Below, in pieces: positions 24,701 through 36,664 of a DNA stretch of 64,000 nucleotides. The stretch comes from Symbiodinium natans. Taxonomy: Eukaryota; Sar; Dinophyceae; Suessiales; Symbiodiniaceae. The first letter of the stretch is position 1. Each line of letters opens with the position of its first letter. A program made the translations under genes and the position numbers. The stretch spans positions 186,001 to 250,000 of the forward strand of contig CAJNDS010002432.1 in the NCBI GenBank assembly GCA_905221605.1. The letters run 5' to 3'. The notes under the pieces were generated by a model, which was given only the letters and a program-made list of their open reading frames with translations, was not told the DNA's origin and did no database searches.

Positions 24701-27700
24701 TCAGTAGCTACGGCCGAAGAGCGCCCACCTGGAGCGGAGACGACTGCTTCACGATGGCGAACCAGAAGTGGCAGGCTCAGCATTTAACTGGATGTCCGCT
24801 GCCTTTTTGCCGGTTCACCGGTCACGAAGCACTTCGTTCCGGGTGGCATCAGTGGCTGCATGAGCCTGTGGCAGGAGCTATAGTAAGCAAATTACACTGC
24901 CTGCAGTTGTACGGTTTCTTTAACTTGCACAATACAAACACAAATTGCCTTTGCACGTGCAGGGGCTCAGGCGGAATGCAGAGACTCTTCATTGCACCGG
25001 TCTGTCATGGGCAAGCCGGAAGAAATCTCTGAACAACGTGTATATGTACACCCTGTGAACCCATGAAACAACTTTGCTGCGCAGGCCAGGATGGTCGCTG
25101 TCTCAGCTGCGTCCTGGAGCCGCTTTCCAGCTGCCCACTGCCGTGCCGAAAACCCCGACTCTTCAACACAAAGACCTTCTGCTCTTCCTCAGCCCTCCCA
25201 CCCCCTTAGGACACAAACGCGACAAGCGAGGACCCCACGGAAGAGAGACCAGGCTTCGGTGCCTGCGAAATATCGCATGTCGGAAGTAGATCATGTCTGT
25301 ATGGTGTGCAGAAAGGCCGGGGCCTCCTCCTTCGTTCGGCTCCGGATCTCTGCTTCCGACCTCCACTCGAGTACCGCCATGGTGCGACAGAAACAAGGCT
25401 CGCTCGCCGCTGTCACTGCAAGTCGGGGTCTTTCTGACCCGCCCAAGGCAAACGCTCGGCAGACTCGCACCAAGGAGCCAGAATCAGCTTTCTCTGATTC
25501 AGCATTGGCATGACCTGGCCGAAGGCCGAAAAGCGACCGCTTGTGACATGCAGCTTCATGCCACTTTGCTTTTCTGGCCTCGTCCCAGCGCGTGACAGTG
25601 GCAATTCCATCATCCCTGTGCCGGGTTGCCTCCAAAGACATCTGGGCGTTTATGTATCTCCGCGGCCGCTCACATCTGGCCTTCTCGAGCATGGCTTCGT
25701 GGATCTGATCCAGCTCTGCAGGAATGCAGCTGGACAATTGGGCTTGGTCGACATCCTAGGGCAACTCAAGCATCGTTCATGCACGACTGTGCATTTTTGT
25801 GCTTGCTACACCCCCGCCCCCTCACCTGTCCTTCTTTAAGCCATCAAAGCGGCGAGCCAGACGACAGGTTCCTTGGGCCATGTCTTTGGGCCCAACCTGG
25901 CAGATCCAAGCGCCTTCAAGCCGGAATCGGGACAGGCGCATCACTTGCGGCACAGACGAACCTCAACCCTCAGAGGCACACCCTTCATCTCCCACCTAGG
26001 CATGGCAAAATCACCATAAACAGAGAGCACGCACTTGCCTGCCCGGATTGCTGGCTCCGATGACAGGACGCCGACCAGTTGAACTTCCAGCCTGGCGTAT
26101 AGGTCTGTCGCGCATCCACCTTCGAAGCAGACAATGGGGGACACTCTCCTCAGCACCAGCACCCTTCCACTGCACCCCGTACACACCGAAACGGCTCCTA
26201 GACTTCTATCGGCAGCCTCGGCGCGGATGCCACGGTCCTTTAGTGCAGAAGCCAGCTCGCGGCAGCGAGCTTCGATACCTGCTCATCAGCTGCGAAAGCA
26301 GCGATACGACACGATAACTTCTTACATCGCTCTTTTTGGCATCAGTTTGTCCAACCGCGCTCTGCACGGCTCTGCACGGCTCTGCATGGCACTGCATGGC
26401 TCTCTGCGTGGTCTTCTCAGCTCCCTGGAGAGCTCCTCGGCGTATCGGAATGCCAGATCCAAGATGCTGCCACGCGTTATTAGATGCCAGTGGATGTCGT
26501 TCCGTTGGCACGGAAAGTCGGAAAGTCGTGGCTGCAAGCCATCTGCAGACCGCACCCGTCATCTCCCTCAAGGCCAGCTCCAGTGCTGCGAAAGGTTCAT
26601 GCGGATCGTTCGAGGAGTCCTGCAAGTCCGGTACTCAACTGACCACGAGCATTGGCCTTCGCCCATGTCCGATCAGTCTTCGAAAAACTGGTGCTCACGA
26701 GAGTTTTCTCCGCATGAGCCTGCTCTTGTTTGCCGGGGTGTCTGTTCCGACACCTTTCCTGTGGCATTTTTTTGCTGGGCGGGCTTCCAAGCAAGCGATA
26801 AGACGATCAATCTTGAAGAGGAGTCTGTTCGATTTTGCCTGGATCTGTGCAGCTCGTCGGTCTTCCTTCGCCAACTCGCGCCTTTCTCGAGCTTCGCATT
26901 GGCGCATGACACGCTCAAGCAGCCGCTGCCTACGATCCTCGCACTCCATTCGGTACTGATTCCAAGCAGTCAACTGGCAGCTGTTGCTCGTCGCATGACC
27001 ATTGCGCATCGCATCGAGCTTTGCTTGCAGGTCTTGCTTGTCCCAGCCAGCAGCTCCCCACGCTTCAATGTAAGTCTCCGAGATCATCTGCCACGCACGT
27101 TCGACCGAAGCTGGGGTGTGCAGAAAATAAACTCCACCCTTTTTCGCACCGAGACCGGTATACTCAAGTCGTTCGTGCTGGAGCTTCTTCCACACGGCAA
27201 GCGCTGTCGACACTTCGGCCCAAGAGTAGGTTGGAGACCGCAGGCCTCGACCTGTCCAATGATGTACCGGGAAGTGGATACGCAGCCTTAAGCGGGCCTG
27301 GCTAGTGGTGATGTCCTGTTCCTGCAAAGCAAGAACCACTTCCTCATCAAGTCTGTCCATGAGGGCAGGTTGCTTTGCGATCTGACGTTTCAGTGCTGTC
27401 AGTGCAATGTGTAGGTCAACGGCGCTGGCCAAGTCAGCAGTACCGGCAGAGAAAAGTTCGATATTGCTGACAACGACAAGAACGAAGTACAAAGAGGCAC
27501 GCCCCTGCCGCTTGATGATGCCTTTCTGCAGACGCTGTCGTCTGTCGGGAAGTACATCGGCATCGACGCCGTCTACGCCCTCAATGCCCTCGACTTCGAA
27601 ATGCTCGGCAACATCTGTAATTGCAAGCAGCACCTCTTCATTCTCACCAACAGCTGCCTGAGGATGCTTCACACCTTTGCGAACAAACATGGTCCGTTCC

Positions 27701-30700
27701 GAAGTCCTGCTTGATGGGGTCGGTCGTGGAGGCTCCTGTTCACGGGTTGAAGTTATCCATGCCTCCAATGCCAGACGGTGCCGCTGCTTTAGGTGCTTCC
27801 TTAAAGCTACTTGACGATCTTCACGAGGAAGTCTTTGCAGGCAAGCATGCAGCTGGCGTAGAGTACTCTGCTTGCCGTGCCCCAGCCTGCCCCTCGGAGG
27901 TGTTGTCGTATGCGTGGTTTGCTGCTTTGCGTTGTGCTTCGCATGTGCCGCACCCACGTCCCAGGGCTGCCGCACGCTGCCCGACTTGCCTCCTGCTTGT
28001 GAGACTCGCGAGAACCATCCAGTGAAGGGGCCACGTGTCCGCATGTTCGCAGTACTGTTCGCAGCGTTCGCCTGTGAAGGTCCAACATGTGTCTTGTGTG
28101 AGCTTGAACTCTCTGTGGGAACCGCGCAAGTTGCTCGCTCGAAAGCGAGCATGATCTGCTGAAACTCCTGCGCGCTACCTCCCTTGTCCGGGTGGGCTTC
28201 CAGGACACGCCGCTTGAATGCAGCACGAATGTCCGCATATCCAGCATCGAATCCAACACCGAGGATGCTGTGCCAGCTCATTGCGTACGTATAGAAACGT
28301 ATCCAACCCTCACCATTTTGAGGCTTGGGCCTCAGAACAAACCCTTCCGTCAGATCCTTACTTCGAGGCTTGCTATCATGAAATAGGCGGGGGGGGGTCC
28401 TGGGGGGGGGGGGGGTCCGTTGAGTATCATGTTGGCGCAGGATAAGCAAGTGTTGGAATGCTTGAGGATAAACCACTTAGAAGCTCCGAGTAAGGTTCTA
28501 GCTCGGTCGTATGCGAGGCTTATATGATAACTGGCACAAACACTTGTCTTGTCCACCAGCATTCCTGCAAGCCAGCATTGCCAAGCATTGACGGAAGGCT
28601 TCGCCCAGCTTCTGGAAATTGTTTCTTGCCATCTCGAACGTGTGCTGGGTACTCAGTCGCTACGAGTACGCTCCGCAGCCTGCATGCTCCTTTCCAGGAA
28701 TGGGAATGAGCACGACCTGTCGCATCAATGAGGTTGCAGAGAGCATCTCAACAAGTAAATGTAGCAGAGCAATGTGTTGGGATGTTCCCCCTTATACCAA
28801 CAGTCCAGAGATTATAGTAGGGGGCACCATAATACTATCATCCCTATTCTAGGGACTGCTAGTATAAGGGGGAACACATCCCAAAAGCAAAGTGTGGTGA
28901 ACTGAAAAAATGAAAAGCCCCCAAGGCACCTGCGTCGGAGCCACCCGCGGGGGAAGGACCAGGCCACGGTCGTCGCCGTGGACCTGGAGACCAGCTGCTG
29001 GGTTTCCCTCAGGGACTACTTGGGGGGCCTTTCCCTAAACAGTATGATCCTTATTGTAGGAACCCCCAAAAAAGTATAATCCTTATTATAGGGGTACCCT
29101 TCATAAGTACCCCCAAAAGAGTATAATCCTTATTCTCGGAAACCTTCAAAAGGGCACCCCCTGATTTCGGAACGTTGCAGTCGTTGCATCATGGGGTAAA
29201 GCCGAGGTCATGACCATGATCATGATGCCAATGCAGCGAGTCGTGAAACCCCAACAGGTCCTGGGTCAGGAAACTTCAATGAAACGATCATCCGTTAGGC
29301 AAGAGGATTCAGCTGCTAACGAGCTCCAAGTGCTCTGCTGGTGCACGAGCTGCTTCTGGCCCGAGTCATCCTCAAAGCGAATACCAAACCTGCAGTGCTC
29401 TGAAGGGTAGGATTGGCCCAACTTTTCCCGGCCTCCAGACCTGTAGAACTGTCTTTATCAGTGGCTATCACTGTGCTTAAATTGCTGTCACGATTAGCCA
29501 GATGTGCCACAAAAACGCATGTGATTGCTGACTCGGTTTGCGTGGTTTGTTTTGTACAGCAACTGGGTCATGCATTTGCCATCCTTCAACAAGTCGAAGT
29601 GGCTTGAAAGTGGATGCCCAGTGCCACTGGAAACTCCATTGTTGGTTGAGGGGGGCGCCCTTTAGCTGTCCAAAGCGCCATGGGGCTGCATTGCTTTTGG
29701 GCGTTTGCTGGACGTTTCCCAGTCGATGTGGTCGCTTTCTGATGTCCTTGAATCTCGCGCCGGTGCAACAGTGGAACCTGCGGCCTCCGACGTTTCATGC
29801 CGGAAAGCCCGGCCTTCCCACACGGTATCTCTTGGATTGAAAACTTATGACAAATATGTTTTCAACCACGTACTTCAATGCTGTGGCCTGGATGGAGCAT
29901 GACGGCATGCCCGATCAAGTTAGCCTTGAGCACCCGTCCGCATCAGTCTGAAGTGCCGGCGCAAAAACTTCGACAAACTCCGACCCAGCTCCGTGGACTT
30001 GCATACATTGGCTCGTTTGGCCATGCTGACCTCCAGCAGTCCATCTTTTGGGCTTTACAGTGGAATTCTTCACACTGGCGCATGAGGATTGTGCACGCCG
30101 GTCAGGCAAAAGTGTGCATCTCGGTTCCTAAAAGCATGGGTCACGAAAGGTTCCAGTTTCACAGCATGTTAGGAGGGTCGGAGACCCTGCTCGGGGCCCT
30201 ATAGGCCCGAGGCGCTGCTTTGCTGGGAGCCCCCGCATTTTGGCAAAGTTCTGCCCCAGGTAGTGGGATGTCGCTGCCTGCTCTAGCTCTCGAAAGCGTG
30301 ATATGTTCGTGGGGAACATGGCGAAGCGAGCCTGAATTCCGCGCCCAGTTGCAGGAATGAAGGCTTCAAGCGTCTCGGTGTAAACGCTGCCCGCAAACTT
30401 TTCCTTCCCACAAACACGATCAGGAAAGGCCGCGAGACGAACATATTATCGTCTGGTGCTGTGATCTTGAGAACCCTGCGACAGGCACCTCAAGGGACTT
30501 TACCCCCTTGATGACCGGCAGTGCTAGAAGATCAGTGTACCTTACGGGGACTGGCAAAGCAGATAGGCGCCGGATGGCCTCACTCTCATGTCCACCAAGA
30601 TGCCCTCAACGACTTGCAGGCGGAGCGCACGCATGAGTAAAGGTCCAGCGCGGACCTTACGAGATGCGCTGCTTCCTCCTCGGTGGAATGCGCGGTGTGT

Positions 30701-32226
30701 CCCTCCTGCGGCGGAGCTCTGAACAGCGAGGGCAGCAAGATGCGCCCCGTGCCTGCCACAAGAACTCCCGAGTTCGAAGGAAAGGGGTGGGCTGCTTGAA
30801 CTCCCTGCGCAGCGGCGCATTCATGGCATTTACACTTACACCTCATGCGAGCTCATCCTCATCCCTACGTAGTTTCAATCGAGATGCCATCGCACGACAT
30901 TGGTCCATTGGTTCAACTGCCTGATCTGCGCAGCAACTGCGACAAAGATTCCGAGAAAGCTCTAGATACAGAGCGAGGTGCAATGGAAGGTCACGGTGGG
31001 AGCGAATCCACTTGGCAAACGATGGATACCTCCGGCACGGAGGGCCAAGCACCAAAAGAAGTACAAAAAAAACCGACGTAGCCCCAAGTCAGCACAGGCC
31101 CCAGCACAAGCAGTACAAGATTGCTGAGTCTGAGCCCGAGCACATGATGGTCTCACTGGTCGGCCGTATGGCAATCTGCACAGCACCATCCTCTCCTCTC
31201 TCACGCAGCGGGCCAAAAAACGACGGAGGAGGCACCGGCTTCGTCAGCTCCGAAGTCCCTGACTTGGTGACCCAGGCAACCTCCCAAGAAACGTCACACT
31301 GCGAGGAACCCTCACCTTCCCCAAAAACCTCAAACACACTATGCGTGCCCCATACTGCAAACACACACATCAAACACATCACTGTATGCTGATCCGTAGA
31401 GACTGGCCCGGCCTCTGGAGCAAAGCCTTCCACGTGCTCTTCTTCCGCTCGTAGGGCCTCCTCCGCTGGGTCAAGGCATTTCTCCAACACGTTGCTTTTG
31501 TGTTGTTTTTGTGTTGCTTGTGCACTGCATCCGCAAGACACCTGGCTCACGAAGCAAGGGAAGTATGCATTCTGAACTCCAAGCTCTTGGATCTTGCCAT
31601 CGAGCCTGACTGCGACGGTATGTCGGTTTACTTCAGACATGGTGCAGCCTACTCGGCCTACTCTGAGTCATCCGCCATCTGTGGATTTGTTGCCAAATGA
31701 AGAAGGACCATGGTCGCAGAATATAGCACCTGCTGAGGCTGCAACAAAACGATTCTGGCAACCTTCAGGATGATGTGTTGAGTGCACAGACCTCTGAAGA
31801 TCAGAAAATTGGGGTCGGAGCACCCACTTACGTCGTAGTACTCAATCATCTCCGATCGGGTGATGACCTGAAGCAACTGCAACGACTCCTCCATCCAAAC
31901 CTACGGATTTGAAACCAGGCCTGCGTGTACCATGCTGCAAAGTCGGTCGACTTAGTTGCAGAGATTCCTTTGGTATCTTCCTGCAAGGAACAGGCAATAA
32001 CCAAACGCCCCTCTCCCGCATCACAGCTGCCTGTCGTGGACGCTGCCGACCTCATGAACTGTTCAGGTAACTTTCTAACCCTCACAGACGGAGGCAGCCA
32101 TCCAGAGAAATGCCAAATCAAACCCCAACAAGCAAAGGCATGTACCTTGGCTAGTGCAGAATCTTGGCCGGGCCAAGAGTCCGCTGAGCCTCCCCCTGCC
32201 GCTTCAGATGAGTTCAAAAGTGAGTT
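24701..32226 (-). CDS. Prolyl-tRNA synthetase (eukaryotic/archaeal-like type)
   Basis: Charges tRNA-Pro with proline in the cytosol or an organelle. More than 15 short exons in family order: a Ser/Gly-rich linker (32225-32148); [17 protein letters not shown] (31980-31921); [12 protein letters not shown] (31867-31832, GTAAGT donor); [16 protein letters not shown] and HVEGFAPE (31.6-31.4 kb); [15 protein letters not shown] (about 31275-31230); [10 protein letters not shown] (about 31170-31140); [18 protein letters not shown] (31030-30975); [16 protein letters not shown] (30710-30660); [20 protein letters not shown] (30405-30345); [13 protein letters not shown] (30280-30240); [16 protein letters not shown] (29390-29340); [11 protein letters not shown] (29250-29215); [18 protein letters not shown] (28985-28930); VIVSYRCF (26315-26290); [17 protein letters not shown] (26265-26215); [12 protein letters not shown] (26010-25970); [17 protein letters not shown] (25725-25675); [23 protein letters not shown] (24995-24965); EPAKR joined to WALFGRSY and stop TGA 24703-24701. 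The N-terminus may continue beyond the microsatellite at 32.25 kb. A J-domain gene occupies the 28.93-26.32 kb intron. Confidence 0.95.
26695..28281 (-). CDS. J-domain (DnaJ-like) protein, intronless
   Basis: J-domain proteins stimulate Hsp70 ATPase activity. The frame is open without introns. The ATG at 28281 ([10 protein letters not shown]) puts the J-domain right at the N-terminus, giving 528 residues; the open frame continues upstream to 28476 but reads across a G-rich stretch with no likeness to protein. J-domain residues about 3-55 contain [18 protein letters not shown] with the HPD motif. The middle is basic and low in known motifs. The last 120 residues are Arg/Glu/Gln-rich, probably coiled coil ([20 protein letters not shown]). 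The gene lies wholly within one intron of the prolyl-tRNA synthetase gene and on the same strand. The lack of introns beside intron-dense neighbours suggests insertion of a reverse-transcribed copy; that is an inference. Confidence 0.85.
   Translation of the reverse strand: MSWHSILGVGFDAGYADIRAAFKRRVLEAHPDKGGSAQEFQQIMLAFERATCAVPTESSSSHKTHVGPSQANAANSTANMRTRGPFTGWFSRVSQAGGKSGSVRQPWDVGAAHAKHNAKQQTTHTTTPPRGRLGHGKQSTLRQLHACLQRLPREDRQVALRKHLKQRHRLALEAWITSTREQEPPRPTPSSRTSERTMFVRKGVKHPQAAVGENEEVLLAITDVAEHFEVEGIEGVDGVDADVLPDRRQRLQKGIIKRQGRASLYFVLVVVSNIELFSAGTADLASAVDLHIALTALKRQIAKQPALMDRLDEEVVLALQEQDITTSQARLRLRIHFPVHHWTGRGLRSPTYSWAEVSTALAVWKKLQHERLEYTGLGAKKGGVYFLHTPASVERAWQMISETYIEAWGAAGWDKQDLQAKLDAMRNGHATSNSCQLTAWNQYRMECEDRRQRLLERVMRQCEARERRELAKEDRRAAQIQAKSNRLLFKIDRLIACLEARPAKKCHRKGVGTDTPANKSRLMRRKLS
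28383..28417. repeat. Poly-G tracts
   Basis: Two G-runs (8 and 13 or more) separated by TCCT, 100 bases upstream of the J-domain start codon on its sense-strand 5' side. Confidence 0.85.
28777..28884. mobile_element. Miniature inverted-repeat element, 108 bp
   Basis: The left end TTGGGATGTTCCCCCTTATAC and its continuation (ACCAACAGTCC) face a right end whose reverse complement is TTGGGATGTGTTCCCCC, TTATACTAGCAGTCCC. The terminal inverted repeats are about 32 bases with two or three differences around a 45-base AT-rich middle. It lies in the same synthetase intron as the J-domain gene. There is no coding capacity, so it would be a MITE or similar. Confidence 0.75.
29040..29165. repeat. Short tandem repeat AGTATAATCCTTATT...
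   Basis: Three or four copies of a unit of about 40-45 bases: AGTATAATCCTTATT followed by a G/A stretch, then ACCCCCAAAA. It lies in a synthetase intron. Related sequence occurs at 50515-50612 and 54955-55025. Confidence 0.7.
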
Positions 32227-32249
32227 CCCTTTTGGAGTAACCAACAAAA

Positions 32250-32716
32250 ATATCTATATGTCTATATATCTATACATCTATACATCTATATATCTATATA
32301 TCTATACATCTATATATATCTAGATATCTTTATATCTATATATCTATATATCTATATATCTATATATCTATATATCTATATATCTATATATCTATATATC
32401 TATATATCTATATATCTATATATCTATATATCTATGTATCTATATATCTATATATCTATATATCGATATATCTATATATCGGTATATCTATATATCGATA
32501 TATCTATATGTCTATATATATATACATCTATACATCTATACATCTATACATCTATACATCTAAAAATCTATATATCTGTACACATATCTATATATATATA
32601 TATGTGATAACACACGCACATACATACGTACGTACGCGCGCACGCACGTGCGTACGTACGTACGTACGTACGTACATACATACATACATACATACATACA
32701 TACATACATACATGGT
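32250..32716. repeat. TATC/TATA, TACG and TACA microsatellites
   Basis: About 370 bases of TATATATC-type units, then CACATA, then (ACGT)-type and (ATAC)n runs to 32716. It lies just 5' of the first recognised synthetase exon. Confidence 0.95.
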
Positions 32717-33140
32717 CTCTAGCTACCACCCCCCATCCTCCCATGGATCCCTAAGGAAACAACATATAGATGGAATAGAGGTTTTTCTAGGAAAATCCCC
32801 AAAAAATGGACCCCCAAAAAAAACAAAAAAATCCCTTTTCCCTTCTTCGGGTCGTTCTTGTCACCTTTTCCCTTACCTTTATCGTCGCCCTTCGCCCTCT
32901 TGTCCTTTCCCCTTGGGCTGGTCCTTGTTGCCCTTTTCACTTCCCTTTCCGCCTTTTGGGTTTCCCTTGTTCTTCTTTTCCTTTCCATCACCCTTGGACA
33001 GAGGTTTGGACTGGTAATCCTTCATAGGCACAGAAAAGATTATCTTCTCGTGGTACGACTACTTGGAGGGTCAGGGGAGCGCGCGTCTTCATAAACCCTT
33101 TGAGCTACACCCTATTCTTGTAACTTGAAAATCTGTGGAA
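32717..33140. other. Low-complexity spacer
   Basis: CT-rich on the plus strand (CCTTTTCCCTT-type). Minus frames give Lys/Arg/Asp-rich runs that look like composition, not a gene. Confidence 0.4.
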
Positions 33141-33149
33141 TCGCTGGGG

Positions 33150-35700
33150 CACGACCTCAAAGACGTCCCCGCTCAGCAGGTCCTGTCTTCACATAGTCCA
33201 GGAGATAGTCGAAACATCCCTTGTCCAAGGAAGCTGCTGCGACCCCAAGTCTGTCACCAGCGGTTATCGCGGCATTCTCCAGCTGCTCCCTCTTCCTTTC
33301 CTCGATTCGTGCTATTCGCGACAAGCTTCTGCTTCGCATAGGTGAGGGCATCCATCTTCCAGATAGCCACAGGAGGGAGTATCCAGGCGTCTTGACAAGC
33401 TCACCGACTAGCACTATCATCTGTGCTCTGTCGCCTTGGCCTCAGCTGATCTCGGTGGCATCAGCAAAGTGCCCATTGGTGAAACGCTCATCCTCAGGGC
33501 GTAGTCTCCAGCGAGCCATCTTCCACCTCGAACCACTCCTGGTCTGTAGTGGCACAACGAAGACTGCGCGTTGCCCCTGTGCCCAGAAGTGCCACTAATG
33601 AAGTTCGCGGTGAGCACAACCTAACATCCTTCTCCACCACTCCACTCCGGTTCCTTGCCCCTGCGCCCTGCGCCACTTGTTGAGCAGCTTGCGAGGGCTT
33701 CCAATGTCCAAGGCACCCCTTGCGCAACCGAAGTCGAAGGTGACGAAGTGGTTCCTGTTGGTGGCTGAGGGTAATCGCAGCAACCTCAGCTGCGGCTTCT
33801 TCTCCACCCTTCGACCCCTGCGTTGGACTTTGCGGTGAGCTCGGCTGTGATTTGGCCTTGGGTTGCTGCTTGTGGGCAGCGCAGGCCTTTGGCCTGTGCG
33901 ATTCACTCCGGCGCCGCAAACACTCCGAACGCGAAGATCCTTGTCAAGGCCGGACATGTTGTGGGAATAATTGCGCTTCAGGCCTCTCCTGCATCCAGAC
34001 CTGCAAGCGCTTCTGGTAGGCCTTAGTTTGCTCTAAGGAAGGCTGGGTGTCCAGCCTCACGGTGGTGCGAACCAGTGCAGTTCGTGTCGAAGAGGCAATG
34101 TCTTTGGCGGTAAGGGAAGTCAATCCCTTCACCAAAACAGTAGCGTCCGGAGGCGAGATTCCCGCCATTTCGCAACGCGCCAACCACCTTGGCCAGGGCC
34201 AGCACTTCCTCCAAGGTGTCCTGAACAAGGAAATCGGCAGGAGCTTGTACTCGAAAATAGGACGTCTGACCTTTCAGCACTTCCACCTCGTTGGCAGAGA
34301 ACACACAGCCTGAACAGCATTCATGGTGTTCTGTTAAGTAATCCGCTGTCCATCCATGTCAGAGCTGAGATCGTCCTTCGCCAGCAGCATACTTGAGACA
34401 CACGTGTCCATTTGCCCTGGCATAGAGGAAGCTCACCTTCTGGCACTCTCTGAAGACGTTCCAGAGGAGTTGCAGCTAGCCATTGCGTGTAAGTCGCGGT
34501 GACGAGATCAGCTACCTGCTTCCACCATACTCCGCTCTGCTCGCTCACATCCGAAAGGACTGCGGCGGCAACTTCCGACCAATCCTGAAACGCGCCAACA
34601 GCTGTTGCTCCACTCTACGGGTAATCCGGCAACTGCGCAAGTGTTGCTGTTCCTGGTTTCACCACTTCCATCTGGTCTGCAACGGTTGAGATTGGAAGCG
34701 CCTTGAGTTGAAGCTCCTGGAGCTGTTGCATTCCTTTAGTCAATCCGTTCAAGACAGCATTCTCATTGCTTCGGGCTGTCGCCCTTGGAGGAGATTGCGA
34801 CGATGGCCTAGGACCACAAAAAATTCTCAGAAAACCAGCTAGGTGGCTCTCCCGTCAACGAGACCCTCCCTGTTCCAAAGGAGGCTGTTGCCCGTGTGCC
34901 CCAAAACCCACACCACCATGCGCTCGTCGGTTGCCACCTGCTTCTTGAGTGGCGGGAGGTTCAATCGGACCTGGGCATTCTACAGGGCTTCGTTGGGCGG
35001 TAAGAGGCTGAGGCGGTACAGAACTCCACAAAAAGGAGGAATTGGTAGCGGTGGTTCTCCAGGCTGCACACACGGCGACCACGAGGTTGCTCTTGCCTGC
35101 TCCAATTCCTGCTCCAATCTTTGGGCCCTATCTTCAGACTTCTACAGCTGTTCCAAAATACCTCCCAACTGTCTCTGCACCTCTGCTTGAGTTGCTTCCT
35201 GCGGACCACCGGAGAACTTGCCTGCGACCGACCTGCGCAAGCTCACCCTATTGCAGGCGGTCGCAGCATAAACGGGCTTCCACCAGCGTTGTTCGAGGCC
35301 GATGAACCCACACTTCCAGCCAAAGGGCTGGGCAAGAACTCCTCCTGGTTGGGAATATGTAGGTAGGAACCCAAGCGGGACACCCACCCCGGAACTTCCA
35401 AGCCTGCCATCCAGATCGGTCAGCTCGCCGGTGTAGTAGTTCTTGGTATCAAGAAACCCATCTGACCTGAGCTCGAGGTTCGAGCTCCAGCGGCTGGCTC
35501 CAAGGGCTCATCCCTGTCCACATCACGAGTCGTCAGGGCTTGATAGCGCGCCCTCGTCTGCGAAGCATCCACGGTCTCATCAACGACATGAGGGCCTTCT
35601 TGGTGCGCCAGGCGGACATTCTGTCACCGACACTCCTGAGGCAATGCCTCCACTCTCTCGACCATTACCCGACTTCAGCCTCCAATGGCTGATCGGCTTG
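33150..35700 (-). mobile_element. Decayed Ty1/copia-like retrotransposon fragment (gag and protease region)
   Basis: Minus-strand frames that resemble the gag and protease part of dinoflagellate copia-like elements, broken by frameshifts. GELTDLDGRLGSS (about 35435-35395) and PLGFLPTYSQPGG near 35380-35335 look like the gag start. LEEVLALAKVVGALRNGGNL (about 34215-34155) shifts frame into ISPPDATVLVKGLTSLTAKD and TTVRLDTQPSLEQTKAYQKR (34155-33990). LVALLGTGATRSLRCATTDQ (33600-33540) matches a retroviral-type aspartic protease region, but the D-S/T-G triad reads GTG, so the catalytic Asp is lost. SRIARIEERKREQLENAA follows (33320-33260). No integrase or reverse transcriptase was found, nor LTRs. 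The element is dead. Confidence 0.5.
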
Positions 35701-35941
35701 ACCAGAAATCGCAGCGCTTGTGACCCCAACAGCTTCTGTATAGCTTGAACACGCTCTTCAACATGCTGGGATTGCCTGCTGTTCCATCCAACTGCAGAGT
35801 AGCGTCAGCCCGAGCTTGGGCTAACGTAACCTGTTTGAAGGTCTGGTCCAGGGCCCAGGCAGATCTCAAAGAAATGCAGCACCGGCCATGGATGAAGCGA
35901 TCACTCGCACCCCTTTTTTTCAAGCAGCGAACGAAGTACAT
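35675..35941 (-). other. Exon-like segment, unrecognised
   Basis: SAWALDQTFKQVTLAQARAD followed by TLQLDGTAGNPSMLKSVFKLY reads like protein. It could be part of the gag region or a host exon. No domain recognised. Confidence 0.3.
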
Positions 35942-36159
35942 GGATACCTCGTAGAAAAGCGGTGGGTGCGTACATAAAACCGCTACGAAGTTCCAAAGAG
36001 CAGCGCTTTACAATGCTCATCTCGGTTTTGACATGTGGTGACCCAACAGGCATGTCTTGCGTAGCCCCCTCTGAGAGCCAAAAAGGCAGCCAGGTCGGAG
36101 GTGGTCGCCAATCATCAGCCTTGTCAGGGAATTTTTACATAAGTTAAGCTGCCCACAGC

Positions 36160-36275
36160 CAGGGGCGGGTAGGGGGGCGGGTAGGGGCCGGGTCGGCGGG
36201 GTAGGGGGGTGGGGCCCGGGAGCCCGAGACCATACGTACGTACGTACATACATTCATACATACATATTTAAACAT
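36160..36275. repeat. G-rich direct repeats then TACG/TACA microsatellite
   Basis: GGGGCGGGTAGGGG-type units (36164-36220), then ACGTACGTACATACATTCATACATACAT. Confidence 0.8.
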
Positions 36276-36664
36276 ATCTGTATATCCGCCGACCCCAGCT
36301 GGAGCGGGGGCGGCGTCAGTGAAGACCCATAGTGCGCTCCATTCCCTGAGTTCCCATGGCCTCAGCACGCCCAAATATAGATAGACATATTATCATGTAA
36401 CATCTGTCGCAGAGGCCTGCGCAGCACGCAGGAATGCCATGCCCATGCCTCGCCAAACAGCCTACTGCGACTGCTCCGAGATCTTGTTGCAATGTTGACT
36501 GCGACACCATACACATTCAGCTGGCGTGCCCACCGCTGCCCGGCGCTTTTCAACTGCTTACTCGGACTTCGTGCTCTTTGCAGCTTGCGTCTGGCTCTCA
36601 GGTGGGCTCCGACTGGCAGGATAGCTCTTGTCATTGCACTTGTGCACTTGCCAGCAGATAGTAT

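Noticed and set aside
26134-27291. 385-codon plus-strand frame
   Set aside because: Antisense to the J-domain protein and synthetase exons; no domain of its own.
32250-33017. ORF across TATC/TACG repeats
   Set aside because: Encoded by microsatellite followed by CT-rich low-complexity sequence.
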